Origin: DATLLN01 sp963797175 | GTDB lineage: Bacteria; Actinomycetota; Thermoleophilia; Gaiellales; JAICJC01 | Assembly (NCBI GenBank): GCA_963797175.1 | Contig: CAWCOL010000009.1 | Span: 682,001-746,000 of the forward strand | DNA length: 64,000 nt | Direction: 5' to 3' | Part shown: positions 8,493 through 15,328 of the stretch, piece after piece | Layout: the number at the start of each line of letters is the position of its first letter | How positions within the stretch are numbered: the stretch's first letter is position 1 | Made by a program: the position numbers and the translations under genes | The notes under the pieces: generated by a model | What the model was told of the DNA's origin: nothing | The model's database searches: none | What the model saw: the letters and a program-made list of their open reading frames with translations, nothing else

Positions 8493-9823
8493 CCGATGTC
8501 ATCGTGGTCGGCGGCGGGCTGGCCGGGCTGGCCGCCGCCCGTGACCTGATGCTGGGCGGCGCGGACGTCGTCTGCCTCGAGGCGCGCGAGCGGCCCGGCG
8601 GTCGGGTGCACCAGGAGCGGCTGCCCGACGGGCGCACGGTGGAGCTGGGCGGCGAGCTGGTCGGCGAGCTCCACACGTCCTACCTCGAGCTGGCCGGCGA
8701 GCTGGGGCTGGCGCTGCGGCCCAGCTACGTGACCGAGCCGGGAGCATCGACCTGGAACCTGACCGAGGGCGTGCACGTCGGCGACGAGCCGCCCTGGTGG
8801 ACGGACGCCGACCGGGCAGAGCGCTCCCGCCTGCGAACGCGGCTCGCCGCCCTGTCGCGCACGGTCGATCCCGACGATCCCTGGCGGCACCCCGACGCCG
8901 AGCGGCTCGACCGCCTCTCCGTCGGCGACTGGCTCCGCGAGGCCGGCGCACCGCCGGCGCTGATGCGCCTCTCCGAGGTGGCCCACTTCGGCGGAGCGTC
9001 GGGGGCCCCCGACCGGCTGTCGCTGCTGGCCGTGCTGCGGATGGACGCCGCCGCCGGCGCGAATGGGCACTACGCGTACGAGTCGTGGGAGGGCATGACC
9101 CTGGCCGCCGGCAGCGGCGCGCTGCCGCTCGCCCTCGCGACCGAGCTGGGCGAGCGGCTGCGGCTGGGTGCCGCCGTCCGGTCGATCGAGATCGGCCACG
9201 GGGTGACGGTGCGGCTCACGGACGGTGAGGCGCTCACCGCCGAGGCCGTCGTCTGCGCGCTGCCCGTCGGCCCGCTGCGCGACGTCCGGATCGACGGGCT
9301 GACGCCCGCACGGCTGGCGTCGCTGCACCGGGTGCGCCACGCGCTGGCGGCCAAGGCCGCGATCGCCTATCCAACGCCCTTCTGGCGCGAGCGCGGGCAG
9401 AACGGTCTCGCCGAGGGCGAAGGCCCGCCCGGCCCGACCTGGCCGCAGGCGGAGGGCGTGCTCTCGGTCATCGTCCCGCCGGAGCGCCTCGCCGACCACC
9501 TGGGGGCGCCGCCCGAGGTGCGGCTGGCGCAGCTGCTGACCGACCTCGCCCGCCTCTACGGCGCCGAGGCCGCCGAGCCCTCCGCGTACCGCAGCGCCGA
9601 GTGGGCGATCGAACCGTTCACCAAGGGGTACCTGACGCACTGGGCGCCGGGCGACCTGACGGCGGTCGGCCCGCTGCACGGCACCCACGAGCCGCCGTTC
9701 TACGTGTGCGGCTCGGACCACTGGGTGGCCGGCTACATGGAGGGCGCCGTGCGCACCGGCCGGGCCGCCGCGGCCGCCGCCCTGGGACGGGTTCCGGCGG
9801 AGCGGCTGCCGGCCGGTGGGTAG
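8489..9823 (+). CDS. FAD-dependent amine oxidase-family protein (second of pair)
   Basis: 444 residues; FAD motif VIVVGGGLAGLAAARDL and CLEARERPGGRV at the N-terminus, C-terminal flavin segment FYVCGSDHWVAGYMEGAVRTG. It is a clear relative of the upstream oxidase but quite diverged, so two different substrates or two steps of one pathway are more likely than redundancy. The ATG at 8489 is chosen because it gives the full dinucleotide-binding motif and overlaps the previous stop by 4 nt; a longer frame to 8048 runs inside the upstream gene. The next flavoprotein starts 9 nt after its stop. Confidence 0.85.
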   Translation: MTDVIVVGGGLAGLAAARDLMLGGADVVCLEARERPGGRVHQERLPDGRTVELGGELVGELHTSYLELAGELGLALRPSYVTEPGASTWNLTEGVHVGDEPPWWTDADRAERSRLRTRLAALSRTVDPDDPWRHPDAERLDRLSVGDWLREAGAPPALMRLSEVAHFGGASGAPDRLSLLAVLRMDAAAGANGHYAYESWEGMTLAAGSGALPLALATELGERLRLGAAVRSIEIGHGVTVRLTDGEALTAEAVVCALPVGPLRDVRIDGLTPARLASLHRVRHALAAKAAIAYPTPFWRERGQNGLAEGEGPPGPTWPQAEGVLSVIVPPERLADHLGAPPEVRLAQLLTDLARLYGAEAAEPSAYRSAEWAIEPFTKGYLTHWAPGDLTAVGPLHGTHEPPFYVCGSDHWVAGYMEGAVRTGRAAAAAALGRVPAERLPAGG

Positions 9824-9826
9824 GGT
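9821..9826 (+). promoter_or_regulatory. Possible internal -10 box
   Basis: TAGGGT 6 nt before the ATG at 9833, overlapping the stop codon of the preceding oxidase. It matches the leaderless pattern seen elsewhere in the window, but could be coincidence because TAG is the stop codon. Confidence 0.3.
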
Positions 9827-9832
9827 GCCGCG

Positions 9833-11089
9833 ATGAGCTCGGGGTCTCACGAGGTGGTCGAGGCGCTGGTGGTCGGCGCGGGCCAGGCGGGCATCGCCAT
9901 GAGCGAGCACCTGAGCGCGAGCGGCGTCCCCCACCTCGTCCTCGAGCGCGACCGCATCGCCGAGCGCTGGCGCACCGGGCGGTGGGACTCGCTCGTCGCA
10001 AACGGGCCGGCCTGGCACGACCGCTTCCCGGGGATGGAGTTCTCAGGCATCGGGCCGGACGACTTCGCGTCGAAGGACGCGGTCGCCGACTACTTCGTTG
10101 CCTACGCCGAGAAGATCGCGGCGCCGATCCGCGCCGGCGTCGAGGTGCGGTCCGCGCGCAGGCACGAGGGCCGCTCCGGGTTCCGCGTCGAGACGTCGGC
10201 CGGCGCCATCGACGCCCTCTACGTGGTGGCCGCGACCGGCCCGTTCCAGCGGCCGGTCATCCCCGCGGTCGTCCCCGACGATGCCGGGATCGTGCAGCTC
10301 CACTCGCAGGGCTACCGGAACCCGGCCCAGCTGCCCGAGGGCGCGGTGCTGGTGGTCGGGGCCGGATCGTCGGGGATGCAGATCGCGGACGAGCTGCTGA
10401 GCGCGGGCCGCAAGGTCATCCTCTCCGTCGGCCCGCACGATCGGCCGCCGCGCAGGTACCGCGGCCACGACTTCGTCTGGTGGCTCGGCGTGCTCGGCAA
10501 GTGGGACGCCGAGACTCCCGCCGACGGCGCCGAGCACGTCACGATCGTCGTCAGCGGAGCAAACGGCGGCCACACCGTCGACTTCCGCGATCTCGCCGCC
10601 CGTGGCATGACCCTCGTCGGCCGGACGACCTCGTTCGCCGACGGAATCCTGCGGTTCGCCGACGACCTGGGCGACAACATCGCACGGGGGGACGCCAACC
10701 ACCTCTCGCTGCTGGTCGAGGCGGACGCCTGGGTCGCGCGCAATGGATTGGACCTCCCCGGGGAGCCCGAGGCCCACGTCCTCGGCCCGCTCCCGGCCTG
10801 CGTGACGGAGCCGCTGCCCGAGCTCGACCTGGCCGATGCCGGGGTGACGTCGATCGTCTGGGCGACGGGGTACGCGGTCGATTACAGCTGGCTCGAGGTG
10901 GACGCGTTCGACCAGCGGGGCCGACCGGAGCACCGCCGTGGGGTGTCGTCAGAGCCCGGCGTCTATTTCCTCGGACTGCCGTGGCTGTCGCGCCGCGGGT
11001 CGAGCTTCATCTGGGGCGTGTGGCACGACGCCCGATACCTGGCCGACCACATCGCGACGCAGCGGGGCTACCTCGCCGCCAGCGGCTGA
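9833..11089 (+). CDS. Flavin-containing monooxygenase-like oxidoreductase
   Basis: 418 residues with two dinucleotide-binding motifs: VVGAGQAGIAM (FAD, near residue 12) and VVGAGSSGMQIADEL (NADPH, near residue 175), separated and followed by segments typical of the FMO/CzcO-like single-component flavoproteins (ERWRTGRWDSL, ATGPFQRPVIP, ATGYAVDYSW). Such enzymes oxygenate soft nucleophiles or ketones using NADPH and oxygen. It closes a four-gene run with an exported esterase and two amine oxidases; all four point the same way with minimal spacing, suggesting one catabolic or modification pathway. Substrate unknown. Confidence 0.85.
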   Translation: MSSGSHEVVEALVVGAGQAGIAMSEHLSASGVPHLVLERDRIAERWRTGRWDSLVANGPAWHDRFPGMEFSGIGPDDFASKDAVADYFVAYAEKIAAPIRAGVEVRSARRHEGRSGFRVETSAGAIDALYVVAATGPFQRPVIPAVVPDDAGIVQLHSQGYRNPAQLPEGAVLVVGAGSSGMQIADELLSAGRKVILSVGPHDRPPRRYRGHDFVWWLGVLGKWDAETPADGAEHVTIVVSGANGGHTVDFRDLAARGMTLVGRTTSFADGILRFADDLGDNIARGDANHLSLLVEADAWVARNGLDLPGEPEAHVLGPLPACVTEPLPELDLADAGVTSIVWATGYAVDYSWLEVDAFDQRGRPEHRRGVSSEPGVYFLGLPWLSRRGSSFIWGVWHDARYLADHIATQRGYLAASG

Positions 11090-11097
11090 CCGCGCCC

Positions 11098-11547
11098 TCA
11101 GGAGACGGAGAGGACGCGCGCCGTCCAGTTCACCCTGGGCGCGTTGACCGTCACCTGATCGCCCTGCGAGGCACCGTAGAGCGCACGCCCCAGCGGTGAC
11201 TCCGGCGAGACCGCGCTCTCGCCGCCGGCGTTCGAGATGGTGACCTCGGAGCGCTCGCCGGAGTCGCTCTCGACGACGACCCGGGAGCCGATGCCGATCG
11301 GCCCACCGCCGCCGGTGGGATCGACGACGACCGCGCTCTCGATCCGGTCGCGGAGGATCGTGATCTGCCGCTCCAGCAGCCCCTGCTCGTTCTTGGCGGC
11401 GTGATACTCGAAGTTCTCGGAGAGGTCGCCGTGGCCACGGGCGACCGCGATCGCCTCGACGATCTCCCGCCGCTTCGGGCCTTCGAGCTCGGCGAGCTCC
11501 GCCTGGAGGCGTTCCATCTCGGAGCTGGTCAGCTGGATCTGCGACAT
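11098..11547 (-). CDS. greA: GreA/GreB-family transcript cleavage factor
   Basis: 149 residues: an N-terminal antiparallel coiled coil (MERLQAELAELEGPKRREIVEAI, with GDLSENFEYHAAKNEQ as the conserved GreA signature) and a C-terminal FKBP-like domain (IGSRVVV..., SPESPLGRALYG, GDQVTVNAP). It binds the RNA polymerase secondary channel and stimulates cleavage of backtracked transcripts. The acidic pair at the coiled-coil tip appears as the D-L-S-E motif. A longer frame to 11790 is rejected because the family starts near MSQIQLTSSEME. TACCCT lies 10 nt upstream of the ATG. Confidence 0.88.
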   Translation of the reverse strand: MSQIQLTSSEMERLQAELAELEGPKRREIVEAIAVARGHGDLSENFEYHAAKNEQGLLERQITILRDRIESAVVVDPTGGGGPIGIGSRVVVESDSGERSEVTISNAGGESAVSPESPLGRALYGASQGDQVTVNAPRVNWTARVLSVS

Positions 11548-11557
11548 CTGCGCATCG

Positions 11558-11563
11558 AGGGTA
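11558..11563 (-). promoter_or_regulatory. -10 box of greA
   Basis: TACCCT read leftwards, 10 nt before the greA ATG, giving a very short or absent leader. No clear -35 element. Confidence 0.4.
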
Positions 11564-11621
11564 GCAACCTGCGGCCCTCGCGACCCCCGGTCGTCACCGG
11601 CCCACGCGGACGAAGCTGACG

Positions 11622-11627
11622 TACACT
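11622..11627 (+). promoter_or_regulatory. -10 box, leaderless type
   Basis: TACACT, 7 nt before the ATG at 11635; no ribosome binding site between. It lies back to back with the greA -10 box. Confidence 0.5.
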
Positions 11628-11634
11628 CGGCCGC

Positions 11635-12336
11635 ATGTTCGTCCGCTCGGCGCGCTTCTACGACGCGATCTACGGCTTCAAGGACTACGCCCGGGAGGCG
11701 GCGCAGGTGGACGAGGCGATCCGGCAGCGCAGGCCGGACGCCCGCACGCTGCTTGACGTCGCCTGCGGCACGGGCGCCCATCTCGCGCACCTGGCGGAGC
11801 GCTACCAGGTCGAGGGGCTCGACCTCTCACCGGAGCTGCTGGCGGTCGCCGCGGCTCGCCTTCCGGGCGTCACGCTGCACGAGGGCGACATGACGTCCTT
11901 CGCGCTCGACCGCCGCTACGACGCGGTCACCTGCCTGTTCAGCGCGATCGGGTACGCGGCGACGGTGGAGCGGCTGGAAGCGGCGATCGCGAGGATGGCG
12001 GCGCACCTCGTCGCCGGCGGCGTGCTCGTGGTCGAGCCGTGGTTCGAGCCGGACGCGTTCGTCGATGGGCAGCTGAGCACGCTGTTCGTCGACGACCCCG
12101 ACCTGGCCATCGCCCGGATGTCGGTGTCCCACAAGGAGGGACGCCGCTCCTGGTTCGACATGGAGCACCTGGTGGGCACCGACGCCGGCGTCGAGCACTT
12201 CACCGAGCACCACGAGCTCGGCCTGTTCACGATCGCCGAGCACGTCGCCGCGTTCGAGCGTGCCGGCCTCACCGTCAACCATGACCCTGATGGCCTGATC
12301 GGGCGCGGGCTCTACGTCGGCATGCTGCCCGGCTAG
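11635..12336 (+). CDS. Class I SAM-dependent methyltransferase
   Basis: 233 residues. Motif I is TLLDVACGTGAHLAHLA (residues about 38-54), followed by the acidic residue in VEGLDLSPELL, motif II-like LHEGDMTSF and the post-motif strands VLVVEPWFEP. Sequence style, including the N-terminal FYDAIYGFKDY and the late insert HEGRRSWFDMEHL, resembles N,N-dimethyltransferases acting on amino sugars (DesVI/TylM1-type), but no sugar nucleotide genes are nearby. Soluble. The acceptor is unknown. Likely monocistronic, with a TACACT box directly before the start. Confidence 0.82.
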   Translation: MFVRSARFYDAIYGFKDYAREAAQVDEAIRQRRPDARTLLDVACGTGAHLAHLAERYQVEGLDLSPELLAVAAARLPGVTLHEGDMTSFALDRRYDAVTCLFSAIGYAATVERLEAAIARMAAHLVAGGVLVVEPWFEPDAFVDGQLSTLFVDDPDLAIARMSVSHKEGRRSWFDMEHLVGTDAGVEHFTEHHELGLFTIAEHVAAFERAGLTVNHDPDGLIGRGLYVGMLPG

Positions 12337-12346
12337 ACCCGCTACG

Positions 12347-13177
12347 TCACGCCGCGCAGATGGCGTATGCCGACATCGGCGTCGCCGTAGCGGACATGTT
12401 GTCCACAGCGACATCCCACCGGTGTGCGCCTCCCAACGAGGAGTTGCTGTAGGGGATGATGGCCGGGCTCGGGCTGGGCACGCCGATCCCGCCGCCGGTC
12501 ACCGATGTACCCGTGGGGCACGCGGCCTCGGCGAACCCGAGTGAATTGGGGTTGACCGTGGTCGAAACGGAGACGTGCACGTACTTCGGCGGCCGCGCCG
12601 CGCAGAGGACGTAGACGGTAAACGGCGCGTCAGCCGTGCTCCCGTTCTGCTGCGTCACCCGGTATGTGCGCCCGCTTGTCGGGCGAGCGGACGTCAGGTA
12701 GACCGTCGCGACGTCGGCGGTGGACTGGATACCACCGCTCAGCACGACCGTGCCCTTGGGGCACGTCGCGGTCCCCACGCCCTGCATGCCGGCCGGATCG
12801 TCCGCACGGGCGAACGCGAACTGGTACTTCGAGGGCTTCTTCGCGCAAATCGCATTGACGCCGAACGTCGCGGTGAACGCCTGTGGGTTGTTCACGCGCA
12901 CCCGCCACGATCCGGGCGTCCCGCCATCCCAGTAGGTCGTATTGATCGACACCGGCGGCGAGAACGGGCTGAAGTAGACACCGCCGCCCCACGTCACCGT
13001 GCCCGTCGGGCAGGGTGCCGCGCCACTCGAATCGAGCGCGCTCTGCGGGGCCATGAAGCTCGCGGTGGTGATCGTGTATCCGGGCGGCGCCGTCGCCGCC
13101 TCGGCGACGCCCGCCGCCACCAGTGGCACCGCACACGCCGCCGCGATCGCGAGCACCGACCAGCACAACCGTTGCAT
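12347..13177 (-). CDS. Secreted protein with three Cys-containing tandem modules
   Basis: 276 residues beginning with a signal peptide (cleavage near AEAATAPP, residue 28). The mature part consists of three modules of about 60 residues, each opening with a CPTGT/CPKGT box and a GG(G) turn (near residues 56, 142 and 222) and ending with a short (Y/N)A(I/V)CA-like box with the second Cys (AICAKK, VLCAAR, AICAA). The spacing suggests one disulfide per module. I do not recognise a named family. Alone on its strand, convergent with the methyltransferase gene. Exported location is well supported; function is unknown. Confidence 0.7.
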   Translation of the reverse strand: MQRLCWSVLAIAAACAVPLVAAGVAEAATAPPGYTITTASFMAPQSALDSSGAAPCPTGTVTWGGGVYFSPFSPPVSINTTYWDGGTPGSWRVRVNNPQAFTATFGVNAICAKKPSKYQFAFARADDPAGMQGVGTATCPKGTVVLSGGIQSTADVATVYLTSARPTSGRTYRVTQQNGSTADAPFTVYVLCAARPPKYVHVSVSTTVNPNSLGFAEAACPTGTSVTGGGIGVPSPSPAIIPYSNSSLGGAHRWDVAVDNMSATATPMSAYAICAA

Positions 13178-13283
13178 CCTCTACCCCCGTCGCGTGGAAC
13201 CCGTCCGGCGACGCTATCCCGCCGGCGGAGCCGCGTCAACGTCCCGCACCTGCGGATGTACGCTCCGCCCGGAACGACCCATC

Positions 13284-13290
13284 GAAGGAG
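13284..13290 (+). promoter_or_regulatory. Shine-Dalgarno site fixing the cupin start
   Basis: GAAGGAG, 6 nt before ATG 13297; one of the few strong SD sites in a region where many genes lack one. Confidence 0.6.
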
Positions 13291-13296
13291 CCGAAC

Positions 13297-13680
13297 ATGA
13301 GCGAGCCCAAGGTGATGCACAACGACGAGATCGAGGGCGCCAACGACGGCGTGTTCAAGCCGGTCGGACGCATGCTGGGAGCGACCGCCTTCGGCGTCAA
13401 CCTGGAGCAGTTCCCGCAGGGGCACGACGGGTACCCCGACCACGACCACTCCAAGGACGGCCAGGAGGAGGTCTACTTCGTGGTCGCCGGCCAGGCAACG
13501 CTGACGATCGACGGCAACGACCACGTCATGCGTCCGGGCTCGATCGCCTACGTGCCGGCCGGTCACAGCCGCCGGTTCACGATGCCCGACGACAGCGTCC
13601 GGATCCTCGCCATCGGCGGGACACCCGGCGCGCCGTTCAGCGACGTGATCGCCGCCCGCGAGAAGGCGTCAACCGCCTAG
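13297..13680 (+). CDS. Small cupin-domain protein
   Basis: 127 residues forming one cupin barrel. Motif 1 is visible as YPDHDHSKDGQEEVYFVVAGQATL (H-x-H with E downstream, metal-binding type) and motif 2 as PGSIAYVPAGHSRRF. Family members range from dioxygenases and isomerases to ligand sensors, so no reaction is assigned. The ATG at 13297 is preceded by GAAGGAG with 6-nt spacing, which rules out the longer frame from 13123. The S4-domain gene follows 12 nt after the stop and may be cotranscribed. Confidence 0.8.
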   Translation: MSEPKVMHNDEIEGANDGVFKPVGRMLGATAFGVNLEQFPQGHDGYPDHDHSKDGQEEVYFVVAGQATLTIDGNDHVMRPGSIAYVPAGHSRRFTMPDDSVRILAIGGTPGAPFSDVIAAREKASTA

Positions 13681-13692
13681 TCCGACCGCCAC

Positions 13693-14085
13693 ATGGAGAG
13701 CGTCCGGATCGACAAGTGGCTGTGGGCGGCCCGGTTCTTCAAGACGCGCGCCCTTGCCACCCAGGCCGTCCTCGGTGGCCGGGTGCGGCTGGGCGGCGAG
13801 CGCGTCAAGCCGGCCAAGGGCGTGCACGCCGACGACATCGTCGAGGTGCGGATCGGCGACCAGCGCTGGACGGTGGTCGTGCGTCAGGTGGCGGAGAAGC
13901 GCGGCTCGGCGAAGGTCGCGGCAACGCTTTACGACGAAACCGCCGAGTCGGTCGCCGGCCGGGAGCGTGCGGGCGCGGAGCGCCGGCTCGCGCGCCAGCC
14001 CGGCGCCGACCTGGGCGGGCCGCGGCCGACGAAGCAGGACCGGCGACGGATCGACGCCATGCGCCGCAAGCTGCGCGGCACCTAG
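13693..14085 (+). CDS. hslR: S4-domain RNA-binding protein, Hsp15-like
   Basis: 130 residues. The S4 fold is at the N-terminus: RIDKWLWAARFFKTRALATQAVLGGRVRL followed by KGVHADDIVEV, as in heat shock protein 15, which rescues stalled 50S subunits carrying peptidyl-tRNA. A basic C-terminal tail (TKQDRRRIDAMRRKLRG) also matches the family. Cytosolic, ribosome-associated by analogy. The TAG stop overlaps by 3 nt the convergent RNase HI-like gene, so the two mRNAs have complementary ends. Confidence 0.82.
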   Translation: MESVRIDKWLWAARFFKTRALATQAVLGGRVRLGGERVKPAKGVHADDIVEVRIGDQRWTVVVRQVAEKRGSAKVAATLYDETAESVAGRERAGAERRLARQPGADLGGPRPTKQDRRRIDAMRRKLRGT

Positions 14086-14507
14086 CCGTGCTCGAGCCCC
14101 TGCTCGGCGAGCCCGTGGGCCCGGCCGTTCTCCGCCTCGGGGACCCACCGGTATCGGATCAGGTCGAACCGCGCCCTCAGCGCCGTCGCCCGCTCGGCGA
14201 GGGGAACGATCCGGGAGCTGCGCACCGGCGCGTCGCCGCACATCTGTGCCACCAGCAGCCGCGAGTCGGTGCGCACCTCGACCGAGCTGAGGCCCAGCCC
14301 GAGCGCCGCGTCCAGGCCGCAGAGGACGGCCCGGTACTCGGCCTCGGCGGCGGTGGCGACCCCGATCGGCGCCGACCCGGTGGCGAGGGTCACGCCGTCC
14401 GACTCGACCGCGAAGCCGATCGCCGCCGGCCCGGGGTTCCCGCGTGACCCGCCGTCGCACCAGACGACGGGGAGGTCGGCCTCAGCTCCGTGGCCGGAGC
14501 GGCGCAT
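14082..14507 (-). CDS. RNase HI-family protein with altered fourth acidic residue
   Basis: 141 residues of the RNase H fold. Catalytic carboxylates of the DEDD set are visible: D18 in WCDGGSRGNPGPA, E57 in AEAEYRAVLCGL and D81 in VRTDSRLLV. The last acidic position, usually ...N..AD.LA, reads NGRAHGLA with H131 in place of Asp. It resembles the small actinobacterial RNase HI-like domains that cleave RNA in RNA-DNA hybrids. Whether the Asp-to-His change preserves activity is unknown. An AAGG site sits 7-11 nt upstream of the ATG. Confidence 0.75.
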   Translation of the reverse strand: MRRSGHGAEADLPVVWCDGGSRGNPGPAAIGFAVESDGVTLATGSAPIGVATAAEAEYRAVLCGLDAALGLGLSSVEVRTDSRLLVAQMCGDAPVRSSRIVPLAERATALRARFDLIRYRWVPEAENGRAHGLAEQGLEHG

Positions 14508-14627
14508 CCGCGATGCCTTCGACAGCCTCCGCCGCTCGGCGTCGGTGCGCGTCTTGCCGGGCTTGCGCGTCCGGCGGGTGGACCCGGGCTTGCTCGGTGG
14601 CAGGTCGATCCGTGCACCCTATCCGCG

Positions 14628-15314
14628 TCACTTGAAGATGTTCACGGCGCGCGCGATGACGAGGCCGATGACGAGCAGGGAGATGATCGACTGCAGCGCC
14701 ATCATCAGCTTGGCCCACGCCCGCATGGGCATCACGTCGGTCGGGCTGAACGCGGTGCTCGTCGTCAGACCGAGGATCAGGTAGTCGACGTACAGCGGCC
14801 GCCAGCCGGGCGGGGCGAGCTCGGGGCTGAGCTGCTGCGAGAACGCGAAGTCGGGGTACGGCCGCTCGCCCAGGTGGCGCGCGAGCGGCCCGCCGCTGTC
14901 CAGCAGCCAGTAGAGCAGTCCGAAGATGAGGGCGTTGCCCATCCAGATCAGCCCGCCTGAGGCGAGCAGCGCGGATGCGGACTGCGTCACCTTGCCGCCC
15001 TCGATCAGGTCGTAGATCAGCTTGACGGTGGACGCGCCGACCGCCGCGGCGAGGATGAACACCAGCGCCAGGGAGACCCGCCGCAGCCACCAGCGCCGGG
15101 CCGCGATCCGCGTCGGGTCGGCGGCGACCAGCGCGACCAGCATCAGCACCTCGACGCTCGGCACCAGCCACTCCGGCCCCAGCGACTCCCGATTCGGCAC
15201 GGCGAACCGGAGCGTCGCGCTGATCGCGATGAAGGCCGAGATGGCGAGGGCCACCGGCCAGCGAGGCTCCACTGAGCCAGGGGTGACTCGGCCGCCGGCG
15301 TCGTCCGTACCCAT
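14628..15314 (-). CDS. Polytopic membrane protein with channel-like C-terminus
   Basis: 228 residues with about five to six hydrophobic segments (near 20-38, 52-68, 80-103, 120-140, 170-190, 200-222). The last part, a helix, a TTSTAFSPTDVMP loop and a final long helix, looks like the pore unit of two-helix potassium channels, but the GYG selectivity filter is absent. It resembles the DUF1345-type membrane proteins. No transport role can be proved from sequence. Start ATG at 15314, with TAGGCT 8 nt upstream. Confidence 0.68.
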   Translation of the reverse strand: MGTDDAGGRVTPGSVEPRWPVALAISAFIAISATLRFAVPNRESLGPEWLVPSVEVLMLVALVAADPTRIAARRWWLRRVSLALVFILAAAVGASTVKLIYDLIEGGKVTQSASALLASGGLIWMGNALIFGLLYWLLDSGGPLARHLGERPYPDFAFSQQLSPELAPPGWRPLYVDYLILGLTTSTAFSPTDVMPMRAWAKLMMALQSIISLLVIGLVIARAVNIFK

Positions 15315-15322
15315 GGCACGCC

Positions 15323-15328
15323 AGCCTA
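15323..15328 (-). promoter_or_regulatory. -10 box, leaderless type
   Basis: TAGGCT read leftwards, 8 nt before the ATG at 15314. It overlaps the last codon of the upstream GTPase gene (stop 15326-15328). Confidence 0.35.
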
